Origin: Setomelanomma holmii
Taxonomy: Eukaryota; Ascomycota; Dothideomycetes; Pleosporales; Phaeosphaeriaceae
Reading direction: 5' to 3'
Assembly: GCA_010015745.1 (NCBI GenBank)
Contig: ML978251.1
Location: 59,712-123,711, forward strand
DNA: 64,000 nucleotides
Part shown: piece by piece, positions 11,183 to 21,365 of the stretch
How the letters are laid out: each line of letters opens with the position of its first letter
How positions within the stretch are numbered: the first letter of the stretch is position 1
Program-made: the position numbers and the translations under genes
Notes under the pieces: generated by a model
What the model was told of the DNA's origin: nothing
Seen by the model: only the letters and a program-made list of their open reading frames with translations
Databases searched by the model: none

Positions 11183-11621
11183 CACAGTCCGCAACCAGCA
11201 ATCCAGATTGGTTCGCTTGCTTGAGTTAATCAATCCAATCAAGCCAATCCAAGCTCACACAAATTCGCAAGCAAGTCAAGCTGAGTAGTGATTTTTGATT
11301 GACTTGCTTGTTCTGCTTTCGAGATAGTCAGAATTTAGAGATACAGAGGAGGCTCCTACTCTCCTAGCTGCACCGCTGACTAAGCTGTTGAGTCAGCAAC
11401 TTAGTCAGCGGTGCTGGCCACCAGTGCCCGTGCAGCTAAGCATTCTAGGAGAGATTAAGGGGCAGATCGGGGTCTATCAATCAACCAATCTACCAATCAA
11501 GTCGCAATCAAGCTGCCTGAAAACACTAACAATCAAGCCACAATCAAGCCACGAGCTCGTCACGAACAAGCAAGTCAATCGACGACCTCAGGATTGCTTA
11601 ACTTGCTTGTTGCGGACTGTG
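11183..11621. mobile_element. 439-bp hAT-type MITE with perfect 8-bp target-site duplication
   Basis: The element begins cacagtccgcaac and ends with its reverse complement gttgcggactgtg, a perfect 13-bp terminal inverted repeat. It is flanked on both sides by gatcgcag (11,175-11,182 and 11,622-11,629). An 8-bp duplication is the hallmark of hAT transposases. There is no coding capacity. Inside are several copies of the motif caagcaagtcaa in both orientations and a central hairpin with 14-bp arms (caccgctgactaag at 11,371-11,384 and its complement at 11,400-11,413). It is a non-autonomous element, related to the 162-bp element at 30,590. Confidence 0.9.
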
Positions 11622-11629
11622 GATCGCAG

Positions 11630-11900
11630 TCACGTTTTTCGACTTAGCGGACGAGGTGGCTGACATATTCATCGATATCGATTTTCGGCGACGTGAATGA
11701 TGGCGTATGTCCACCGAGGTGATAGTGATGTGCGAGCGATTGAGTCAGTTGATCGCGTACATGTGTTCTGCCACACGATATGGAGAGTGCCGACGCGCCT
11801 TACTTACGGGCCTGTAGAGCAACTCGTGCTGCTTACGCATGATCTGAAATGTTTGTTCAATGAAGCTACTCAGTCAACGTCGAATCCCAGTGTAGAGATT
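11630..11900. other. No gene seen between the MITE and an F-box pseudogene
   Basis: A short stretch with no supported ORF. Its first ~70 bp resembles a degraded copy of the segment at about 10,970-11,030 on the other side of the MITE. Confidence 0.3.
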
Positions 11901-13725
11901 TCAACAGCCCACTGAATGGATCCCGTTCCAAAGCGGAGAGCTACACCACTTATCAATCCATACCTTCGTTCCCTTTGCCGCGGGCCAAGTCATCCCCCAA
12001 GCCTTCTTATACAGCTCGCCATCCGGACAATGCTCAAAACCGCTCAGCATACTTGTCTCGATAGTATCCCACCCACACAAGCGCTCTAGATCCTCTAGCT
12101 CCATAATCCAAGCTTTTTCACTGCACGCATCTGCATACTTGCGCTCGCACGCCCAGTGTCGACATACCCAGCTCTGCAAAACTGAAGCGAACTCTCCGGC
12201 GCTTGGTAAGTCGTGGCACTCATAGCCCCTGTGTAGTTCCAGGTGTTGAAATGTAGATACGGCGCCTGGTCGTAGTTGCTTGGTTTGCTCTCAATATGAA
12301 GCGGAATATCTGACTAGCAAGGTGCTCGTCGAAAGCGGCGTTGCGGAGCGCCATGCTCATGCGTTCGAATTGCGCGTCTCGCGCTGTGGAGTCGTTGTAG
12401 GGCTCTTAGATTGAGGCGTCGATGCAGTCCGAGTATAAGACTAGTCGTTGCAGCCTTGGGAAACAGCCGAGTTCTTTGTAGCATTAGATTTCTCGTTCGT
12501 TTCCGTGGAGGCGCCTTAAAGCTATGGTTAGGTTCTGCAGATTTGGGCAATGGGTCCGTAAAGCTGTGATATCTGCTTTGAATAGTTGATAGCGGACGTG
12601 TAATGTCTCGAGCGATGCACCGTGATGTGTGGGACTACGATGCTGGGGATGAAGCTCATCAACCGAGTAATCGCTAGGGACTCAAGTGGGCGTAGCAACG
12701 CAGGTAGCTCAGCCAATGGCTCAAGTTGGCCATTAGTGGTCAGAGTGATGTCCCTTTAGCTCTTTGAACATGTCCTGCGTCGCCGTCTGCATCAGAAATG
12801 GATATGTATGTCCTGGAATCAATCCGTCGAGATGCAAAGAGTGCAGGACCGAGAAATTGGTTGCATATAGCCAGTCTTTTAACAGCTCTGGGGCAATGGC
12901 TTCTTCTCCATCTCCCAACTGCAGATATTTTGGAGCTCCTTTTGTTACGGTACAAGTGCCTTGGTCTTTCCCTGTGAAGCCCCTCCATTGCGGGTGCGGT
13001 GAACGCGTCGCAGCCGACGCATAGACAGTGACGACAGAGCGGAGATTCGGCGCCGTTCCAGCAACCACTCAAAGTAATGCTTCTGCAATGAAGTCTACAA
13101 CACTTTCCTCTGAGTCGGAGAGCATGTGAGTCGCATGGACTTTATAAAGATTGGGCGACGTCGCCAACGCATTCTCCACAGAGTCGATATCATGGAGTGC
13201 GCTCTTCTGCTGGACCAGACTTCGCAGCTTGAAAGTATACACGTGCAGACGAGTGTTCGGGAGTTTTTGGTGTAGCAATTCCAGAACATCCCTAGGATAA
13301 GGGTCATACATATCCCACACGAGATCCTTAAGCCCGGGGCACTTCGCTATAAGCTCTACGAGTGATATCCCTGCTATATCGCCTTGTATGCATCCGAATT
13401 CGACATCTGGAATCATTGTACCCAAATCTGTTATGCCGTAGAGCAAACTATAATGTACGCGCAAGTTGCGAACGTACTTGTGTCCTTTGCCCCGGCTCAG
13501 TATCTCGTCCCATCTGGCCGTCCTTTCCTCGAGATTGATGATGGCGGCCGCTGTGATACTCACTGTTGCAAAGCGCTACCGATCAGGAATTGCGCAAAAA
13601 TGTCTGCTTGTTAAAGACAACGCACAGATGCTGCGTCCTTGATAGTCGATGGCAGCGACCCACTCAACGATATTCTCGAGGACAAGTAACGGAAGGCTCT
13701 CAAAATATGAGACGCATACACTCAT
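11901..13725 (-). pseudogene. F-box/LRR-type gene broken by many in-frame stops
   Basis: Starting from ATG at 13,725, one reading frame gives an F-box (SLPLLVLENIVEWVAAIDYQ...LTSRHFCAIPDR) and then leucine-rich text as far as about 12,300. It is interrupted by stops at 13,576-13,578 (TAG), 13,069-13,071 (TGA), 12,733-12,735 (TAA), three TGA at about 12,675-12,725, and TAA at 12,484-12,486 and 12,406-12,408. Frame then shifts once, and a coherent C-terminus (RLCGWDTIETSMLSGFEHC) runs to 11,901. Coding-like sequence continuing through the stops indicates a recently decayed gene. CAG/CAA to TAG/TAA changes are what RIP-type C-to-T mutation would give, but that origin is inference. Some interruptions could be introns. 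Confidence 0.7.
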
Positions 13726-14065
13726 TCTAATCTGGGAAATATCACAATGCGCGGATGTTTATGTGGTGACGGTGACAGTCTTGACAAATCGTGGTCCAAG
13801 CTTTTTTGCAGCGATCGTTTGCATTCGCGCACTCAACAGACTTTCAGCGACTGCTTCGCGGACTTTAAAGAATGCTTGGCTACGACATGAATCAATCTGA
13901 AGATACTCTCTGAGCTTCTCCACGAGTACGCTTATGCATTTGCCTATCTGATGGTAGTCAAGACCAACTATACCAATGTCTCGCTCCACCTGCTTGCTCA
14001 CGGAAGAGAAAGACCTAGGCCGCTGTCGTACTTGATCAAGATTTGCCTAGATTTCACCTACTTTG
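13726..14065. other. Intergenic between two minus-strand F-box-like genes
   Basis: Contains an 80-codon minus-strand frame at 13,759-14,001 without recognisable domains. It would lie upstream of the F-box pseudogene and may be its 5' flank. Nothing else is supported. Confidence 0.3.
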
Positions 14066-15240
14066 CTACTTCTTGCGAATAGGTTTCGGGACTTCGAACG
14101 TACGTGTTATGGTGTTTGTGACCTTGCGATCGCCCATCTGCGCAGTCTGTTTCTTATCAAAAACGAGTTTGAACACCATGTTGTTCTGACGCAGAAGATC
14201 GAAGACGCCCCAAGACTTGAGAACATCCCAAGCTCCCTGCATATCGCTGACATAGTGGTAGAAGGTGTCCTTGTATCTAATCCTGAAGATGAGCAGACTT
14301 CCGCAGTGGGAAGTGAAGGTACACCCGATGATTGCTCCATCGTCGATAGCTTTGGGCCAGGTCGCGTTTCTGTTGTCCAAGAGGACCTTTACGGTGCTTG
14401 CGTATTCGATTTCCGCTTCCTTGCCCTGAATCCACTCAAAGTAACCCATGTCGGGATCGTCGCACTCGCAATCGGATGTATCATAATCGTGACAACAGCG
14501 GCATCGGCCTGACTCTTCCATGTCGACGCAATAATCGCACTTCTCTTCCCTAGGCATTCCACCTTCGACCACGACCTCAGGAACGAAAGCAATGCTAGTA
14601 AATGTATGACGTGTGCGGAAATGGAGCCATGACAGCAGCTCAGGAGCGTGGTACGTGCTTGACCCATCCCATGGTATCTCAATCAGCTTTGGCCTGTGCG
14701 TATGCTCTGCGGCTGAGAGGAGGAAAGTTTGGCAGAAAATATCAAGTTGCCAGACGTCAAGACGGATATGGAGGTTCTGGATCCAAATGGGTCGATGTTC
14801 TGCTCGGAGCTGCCGGCAGGTTTGAGTGAGGCCATAGAATTGCCAAGGACGCTCAGCCCAGGCTAATTCCTTCTTAAAACGGCGTCGAGGTTGTGGCGTA
14901 AAGATTGGAAGATCGGAATCTTCGTTATCGGCAAACTCTTCCACAGTCTCATCATACGATGGGTATGTATCGATCGCGACGTCGTAAATGCGGTTGCGAA
15001 GTTCCGTTACATGTCAGTCCCCATGTGCATGACATGAAAATCTTGTAACTTACCCGGCGGCAGCTCAAGGAGATGACAGCGACCATCAGATTCCATTCGG
15101 TTCCTTCTGCGCGCATCGTGATTGGTCGCCATATCAGACGATTCTTTGCAATGTTCTGATGTAGTAGCGAGCATTGGCGTGTCCGCTTCGCCGTACGCGC
15201 GCCGATCGGACCTACTGAAGATCGTTGAGCGTGATGACAT
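14066..15240 (-). pseudogene. ELRNRIY-family protein gene, acceptor site apparently lost
   Basis: Two exons expected: 15,240-15,054 and 15,003-14,066, which join in frame to 374 residues (...HLLELPPE|LRNRIYDVAIDTYPSYDE). Exon 1 ends in a perfect GTAAGT donor, but the base pair before exon 2 is GG where the intact paralogue (17.6 kb) has AG, and no other AG lies in a usable place. Exon 2 has no ATG until far into the protein. The product shares with its neighbours the block GLTQTCRQLRAEHRPIWIQN and a Cys/His-rich segment (CDYCVDMEESGRCRCCHDYD...CEC). LPPELRNRIY is the F-box-like start seen in many fungal proteins of unknown function. If GG is real, this copy cannot be spliced normally; otherwise it is intact. 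Confidence 0.6.
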
Positions 15241-15824
15241 GATACAAGAAGGGGACTTGCGTGGTGACTTACTGAGTTGATTACATGGTTAGACTGCAGA
15301 ACCTCGGTGCAGAAGTTGAGTTGCTAAGAAGGCATTAGGCGAGAGGAGGGAGGTGGGCAATCTAGAAACGGCAGTAGTGCTCTTAACACATGAGGTCAGC
15401 GGTTAGTGTCATCGTGAGAAGGAAGGCGCGCGCGAGGGCGAGTGAAGCGCAACCTCGCGCACTCGTCGACAGTAGCAACCTCTTCAGAATACTCTTACTG
15501 CATCGCGTGATCGGCGTGATTAGGGCGCTGTGCCAAACAAACACTCGAGCTTTCCGCCAAGGACGCGAGTTGCCGTAAGAGCTTATTGCTGAAACCGGAA
15601 ACGAACACGACCCAAAGATCTGCATGCTACTGAGTACGATCGTGTTATGATGTGTACTCATCGAATATGCATTATCGACGCTGACGAATCCTTGCCGCAT
15701 CGATGGCATCTTCTTCGCTTGAAAGCTGTACGTAGCAGATTGGCCACACTTTCAAGCCCTACCCATGCCATGAACGGCGCAATTACGAGCGATCGTCAGC
15801 TGAATGTTCCGATGACTTCGAATC
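15241..15824. other. Intergenic within the tandem ELRN array
   Basis: No supported gene. It contains the promoter of the 14.1-15.2 kb copy and the 3' flank of the next. A 108-codon minus-strand frame at 15,383-15,709 has no start or domain that can be defended. Confidence 0.35.
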
Positions 15825-17055
15825 CTAGAGCTGCCTCTTGTCCATCTTTGCCAAGGTCAGACGCACCTCTCGCACCTCGGAGCTGATCAGCTTTTGCGCG
15901 CCCTTCTTTGTCTTCCTCTCGGCTTCGAATGCCATTACCACTTCGACATTCTCGTAAAATTCAATATCAAGCACTTTCCAGTCCTTAAGTAGCTTCCAGG
16001 CACCTTCAGCATGGTCGTCGTTACCGCTTCCGATGATGAATTGCGCGAAACCGGTCTTGCATGGAATGCGGAACTTAATCGGCTCAGCTGAGCGTCGGAA
16101 TACGCATTGAACACTCATGTTGCCTTCTTGCACATCGCAGCACCAAATTGCGCTCTGGTTGCGAATGAAGTTGTTAGGAATTGTGGTACGTCGGATCAAA
16201 CCATACTGGAACGGTTCCCAGTCGTCTGGATCCATGTCCTCAGTGAAGCAGAAACATTTGCTCATCCGAGTTCACCCACCCATAGTCTCCACGATCCTCT
16301 GCCTCGAAATTTTCCATGCGGAAGTCGCAAATGCCATCGGCAGGCGTATGGCCGAAGGCAAGCTTGGAAGGCACGAAATCGTGCCTGAACGATGGACTAA
16401 ATGCGTGCGCACAAACCAGAGGCGTAAGATCACATGTAGAACCAAGAGATTCGTTCTCGCCGTATTCCCACACGACTTGTATAAGCTTGGGAGCGTGCTG
16501 CGAGTCTTTGCTGCTCGGGAAGAAGGTCTCAAAGAATGTGGCCACCCAGCGAAAAAAGGGAACACATATAGCCAGATTTCGGAGCCATAGAGGACGATAT
16601 TCCATGCGAAGGGCTTTGCAAGTATGGGTCAGGCCAAGGGACTTCCCCGTTCGTTCAGCCCATGGCTTTGGTTTGTAAGCAGCCCCGTGAGTCAGTCGAG
16701 AGAGCCGCGGAGCATATTTGAAGCTACCATAGTCTTCCACAGTAAACTCGTAGATGAGGTTACGGAGTTCTAGAAAGCGTTAGATGGACCAGGTGCGCCG
16801 CGACAGACCAGACCTCACCCGCTGGTAGCTCCAGAAGACGGCATCGGCCATCTGTCAGCCATCCTGTGGCAGTCGGCGTGGACGCGGGTTGCAGTCCTCT
16901 TCGCAATCATTTGACGCTTCGCGGGGGAGCGTCTGACAGGTCGTCAACTGCAGATGCATGGCGTTTGGCTGCTGCAGCTCTTCTGGCACATCGTCAGCCG
17001 TTCTGGAGAAGCACAGCGATGTCGTGACAAAATATACTTACGTTGTAGACGCCAT
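15825..17055 (-). pseudogene. ELRNRIY-family paralogue with frameshifts
   Basis: The middle copy of the tandem array. The 3' exon (from 16,769 after acceptor CTAG) begins AELRNLIYEFT and contains LGLTHTCKALRMEYRPLWLRNL like its neighbours. Near 16,262-16,290 the frame breaks: the upstream part ends at a TGA (16,240) while the homologous text (CFCFTEDMDPDDWEPFQYG...) continues in another frame to 15,825. The first coding part is also disrupted: at about 16,844-16,865 the sequence GATGGC is repeated with an extra 11 bp, which shifts ...RRLPQDG away from RCRLLELPAG. The donor GTGAGG at 16,817-16,818 and a possible short first exon (ATG 17,055, donor GTAAGT) are still present. Two independent lesions argue for a pseudogene; sequencing error is the alternative. 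Confidence 0.65.
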
Positions 17056-17564
17056 GCATACCCTCAGTAGGACGTTGCAGGTTGTGAGATAGAGAGAACG
17101 GAGGCTGAGCCAGACGCAATGATTGGTTGCAGACGCGACGCGTGACGTCACATATTAAGAATATGCAACGACTCTACACAGTACGCGTCTCAGATCTGGC
17201 GTGACAACTGTCTTGTGCATTTCTAAATTCTATGTGGATATGTCCAGCTAGATCAGTTCTCATGGAAGAGACTACGACTATTCACAACGAACAAGACCGT
17301 CTAGACATATGATTATAATGACTGTGCATTTATTTGTTTCTTATGCTTAACGCAATAAGTAATCTACCCATATCAATGAGTAGCTCCTATCTACATGATT
17401 GGAAGCAATTGCTTGTGCCAGTCTCCAGCAGCTGCGCGCCATTCGCATCATCCATGCCAGACTATGTATCCAGAGTAACATCTGTCCTTGGGAGAGACGT
17501 CGGTATCCTATCTACTACCTCAGATATGGGATAATTGCACGACCCATTTGAAGTACGAGGCGTA
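17056..17564. other. Intergenic within the tandem ELRN array
   Basis: AT-richer than its surroundings, with no supported ORF. It is the promoter side of the middle copy and the 3' flank of the intact copy. Confidence 0.35.
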
Positions 17565-18562
17565 CTAAGTTCTAAGCAGACCACGCTCTTCGAGATATCT
17601 TTTAGTGACCAATCTAGATTCATCGCTCGAAAGCTTTTTCCCAGACTTGTCCTCGCAGTAGCGAATCTCGACACGCCACAACTGGTCGTGCAGGGAACAC
17701 TGAGCGCTCACCCTATCAGCGCGGATGTCAGCCAGCCAGACCCTGTTGCCATGGTTCATAAGAGTCTCAAGAGCTTTGGTGTATACCATCTCGCGACGAC
17801 AGTCGCCCTCCCAGTCAACGTATCTGGCCACGGCCATGCCCAGTCCAAGTCCGTCGCACTCGCAAAAGTCATTCTCATCGAAATCATCATCGAAATCAAC
17901 ATCTTGGGGAACCGTTTTCTCGCAATAGGCACAAAATCCGCCTTGCCATGCAAAGGTCGGCTTCAGATTCTCTGCCAATTTGTGTGAAACAAACTCGCAC
18001 CTGAATGTCGAACGGTACGCGCGCATCTTGAGTAGTGGCAAGATATCGAACTTCTCATCGTGCTGGTCGTCGTGATCTTGGTGCCAGGATATCTGCAAGA
18101 GGCTTGGCGCATGTCGTAGATGTGCCTCATCCGACATGTAGTCCTGGTAGTATCGCCGGAGGTCGTCGATTCGGATCCGAGGCTGGGATTGGGCGAGCCA
18201 TAGCGGGCGATACTCAGCACGAATTTGACGGCATTTTTGTGTGAGGCCCATGAATTTGCGCGACCCGGCATAAAGTAAATTGGAAGAAGAAGCGGGAGTG
18301 GTATTCTTGATAGTAAGCAATGTCCTGAATTCGAGGCTGCAATGCTTTGATTGTTCCTCGGCGAAAGCGTAGATACGGTTGCGGATCTCTATGTTAATAT
18401 GTTAGCACGTGGATCGATTATATGGCACGCAGAAGGTGTTCTACCGGCGGGCAACTCCAGTAATGGACAGTATTCGTTCCTGGCATCACCATCTGCTCGA
18501 GACATGTCGGTGTTATGGCGAGATCTGCTCAAGCTGCGTGCATCGTTGCCGGTGACGCTCAT
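17565..18562 (-). CDS. ELRNRIY-family protein (intact copy of tandem family)
   Basis: Two exons, complement(join(17565..18388,18445..18562)), 313 residues. The 56-bp intron (GTAGAA..CATAG) splits the Glu codon of PLLELPAEIRNRIYAFAEE, exactly as in the two neighbouring copies. After this F-box-like start comes FMGLTQKCRQIRAEYRPLWLAQ, the family signature, then a Cys-containing acidic segment (FCAYCEKTVPQDVDFDDDFDENDFCECDG) reminiscent of a small metal-binding loop. I know no biochemical function; the family is common in Dothideomycetes and its N-terminus resembles an F-box. ATG 18,562 is the nearest start in frame, but the frame is open further upstream and a 5' exon is possible. Confidence 0.65.
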
Positions 18563-19282
18563 GCCGGCAACCTTGCTCCTGTGGCGTTTCGCATTTGTAA
18601 GACTGCTCAACGTAAGCACATGTACCCTAGCCTGCGCATTCAAAAAGAAAAAGTAATACACACTTCGCGGTCGACATATCGAGCCAGGCCATAAGGCTTT
18701 CTTGCGTAGTTGTCGAGTTGAGAAAGTTGACAGACATACGTGGTTGTTGGACGCGCGCGAAGGATTCTTTGCGAGGGAGGAATTCAAGATTGGAGAAGTG
18801 CTCTAATGATGTCATTGCCGTCTTCACTTTTCTGTCGTGCTCACCCCATAGTGAATGATGACGGAGGAGTCTGCCCAATGCTAGGTGATCGTATGTGTCT
18901 TCCAGATGCCTCGACTTGGTGTGGCGGGTTTCTGCTGCAGCCTGAAGGTTTGCAACGATGATCGCGCCTCTCGTACACTCGATACAATAGTGTGTGAGCT
19001 CTAATCAGAGCTGCGCAAGGAACTGACTTCTTGAGATTTTATGGCGCGCTCTTTCCTAGCGCTGAACGCAGTGAAGGTGACGTCGCAAGAACAAACGAAT
19101 TTGCAACCCATCGCGAAAGTCCATGCACTCTTGCCCATAGTTCGCCATTACATGTACTTTCTCTTTTAAACCATTGCAGCATAGCCTTACCGCAGCACAA
19201 CACCCGTCAAAACCTCTTCAACATCTCCTTTCGACATTGCAAGCACGATTGAACTCATTGCTGACCTTCCAGAAGCCGTTGC
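18563..19282. other. Divergent intergenic region
   Basis: Lies between the intact ELRN gene (minus) and the two-exon unknown gene (plus). An 83-codon minus-strand frame at 18,627-18,878 could be a 5' exon of the ELRN gene (an acceptor-like GCGCAG lies at about 18,633) but this is not secure. Confidence 0.3.
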
Positions 19283-20149
19283 ATGGACTACTACCAGTGT
19301 TCAACCGGTGACTTATACCTCGAGATACGACGTCGTCGCAGCATACCATTCGGTACCAGGGACCAGCTCAGCGAGGCGCTGCACGAAGACGACGAATACC
19401 GAGGCGCAGATGCAACGACCATCAAGACCGAACCACTGGGACTCTTCGTCCCACGACAACTCAATCTGTCGCACACGTCTGAGTTCGGACAAACAGTTCC
19501 GGCTAATCTGCTGGTCAACGAAAGTAGGAAGCCTCGCGCCATGGAGGGCACGGTCCGCTAACGTCGATGATACATAGGAATCATTTACTGGCAGATGAAT
19601 ACTTTCTTCCCTTCCCTTCAGCTCTTCTTTGCGTCCGGGCGATCTTGTACAATCGATGGTGGCCAGCTGTCAGGTGGCATCGTCGGTCTTGATCCACATC
19701 TGCGCTTTCGTCTGACGGACTGTACGAATGAAGAGGAGGGACTGCTGACGAAGTCACTGCGTCCAGACAAGTTCGCGTCCACCAACAGGGGCATCAAGAT
19801 CAAAGAGGCCGTCATCGCGCAGCGCACCAGCATAGTGACAAAACTCCCAAGGCCGGCACCGAACGCACCACCCCCGAAGTTTTGCGCAGCAACTATAGAT
19901 CGAGAGATCCATACGGTGGTTGGCTTGAGATTGGAAGGTATGAAGCAGACGGCGTTTATTTGGGCCAAAGCAAAGATTCCATCCTTTGAGAGCGATCGAA
20001 ATTGGGGAGACGTTCGGATTGCGGGGCTGCGTAATGACGTGCCTGCGCCGGTTCTTACGTTCCCTCTCCATACCATGAAGCCTGGAAGCCAAACCAAAGT
20101 TGTTGTCATGAACAGTCTTATTAGTAGGTCCATGGCAAGCATCGGATGA
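19283..20149 (+). CDS. Unknown two-exon protein with SAP-like N-terminus
   Basis: join(19283..19523,19578..20149), 270 residues. The 54-bp intron (GTAGGA..CATAG) contains GCTAACG, a good branch point, and its removal joins ANLLVNER to IIYWQMNTFFPSLQLFF in frame. The first 40 residues (YLEIRRRRSIPFGTRDQLSEALHEDDE) have the spacing of a SAP motif, a helix-turn-helix used for DNA or RNA binding, but the match is weak. The rest (SGGIVGLDPHLRFRLTDC, GLRLEGMKQTAFIWAKAKIP) is well structured but not recognised. It is followed on the same strand by the EthD gene, 640 bp away. Confidence 0.65.
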
Positions 20150-20785
20150 GGCCTGCAGTTGTTGCCGCCGGTGGTCAGTGGCACTTGTTGGCTCCATCGG
20201 GATAAGCTATCATGAGGTTAGTAGACCATGTTATGTAGTAACACTTGGTATGCCCCTACTCGATAATTCATTTAACGAGCAAGATAGTGAAGCGTGTTCT
20301 TGTACGCTGTCTTGGCGCGTGGACGCCGGTACTACCGGATTGGTTCTGCAACGGTAGCTTCGGTTGCAGTGATGGAACAGCCTTGCTCTCTCGAAGGTAA
20401 ATTTCCAATCTGAACGAAGCAGACAAATCTTTCGATGTCTGACTATCTCCGCCGCTGATGTAAGCTTAGTACGCTAGGACTGCCGGAGTGGGTCGGATGC
20501 GGTGCAGAGCGGGTATCCTCAGCTCAGAACGAAAGCTACGCCGAAACATGCGACTAATCTCCGACGAATCCATGTGGATGCGGATGGAAGGGTCTCAAGG
20601 TGGGGTAACATGAGGATGATGATGATTGGAGTTATAAAGGCTGGGTCGCGCCTCGTTTGTCGAAAGTAACATATTCTCATCTCGTCTTCGGCCACCATCT
20701 TGAATATCAAGGTTTGTCAGTACAGCTTGATGTCTAAATTCAGCTGACCGATGGTAGTTCCTTCCACAGCAATTGCACCTTTGAA
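20150..20785. other. Intergenic upstream of the EthD gene
   Basis: No supported gene. It serves as the promoter region of the EthD-domain gene; a short minus-strand frame at 20,519-20,710 has no features. Confidence 0.4.
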
Positions 20786-21103
20786 ATGTCCGGCGCTCAA
20801 GTTGTGGTCGTATACCCGCGCAAGGATGGCGCCAAGTTCGACGACAAGTACTACCTTTCGACACATATGCCTCTCGTCGCGAAGTACTGGAAGAAACACG
20901 GCCTCAAGTCGTATACTGTCACAAAGTTGAACGACGATGGTCCATACAGCTACTCGGTGACCATGGACTTTGAGTCCCACGAAGGCTTCGGAGCTGCGGG
21001 TGCTGATCCCAACACTAAGGAAGTCATGGACGACGTCGCCAACTTCAGCAGCGAGTCGCCAATCATAGTGCACGGAGGAGTGATTGATCGGAAGACTGTA
21101 TAG
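20786..21103 (+). CDS. EthD-domain protein
   Basis: A single-exon protein of 105 residues, the usual length for the EthD family. It begins with the typical strand AQVVVVYPRKDGAKFDDKYYLSTHMPLVAKYWKKHGL, where the YYLSTHMPLV motif is the family signature in a dimeric alpha/beta ferredoxin-like fold, and ends VMDDVANFSSESPIIVHGGVID. Members act as small catabolic or polyketide-tailoring proteins, or have no known reaction; none can be assigned here. The next gene on the same strand, 262 bp downstream, is a 4CL-like ligase, which suggests but does not prove a shared catabolic role. Confidence 0.88.
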   Translation: MSGAQVVVVYPRKDGAKFDDKYYLSTHMPLVAKYWKKHGLKSYTVTKLNDDGPYSYSVTMDFESHEGFGAAGADPNTKEVMDDVANFSSESPIIVHGGVIDRKTV

Positions 21104-21365
21104 AGTAAAGCGTGATGATGATGGTGTTGATGATGCAGGTCGTCAATGGTAGCTCGGCGGGGTATGGAGGGGTAGCTTCCGAGGCAACTTTCGGAAAGAG
21201 ACACCGTCGCTGAAGGATTGGATGACACTGCTCAATCGACTCGGGAATATAACCGCTTTCAACTCGCATGTCTAGCATGATGCATTCTCCATTTCTCGTT
21301 TTGTTGCACTTCACCACGGATCTAGCCTTCGATACGGCGGCTTCCCGAAGCCACCCTGAAGCATA

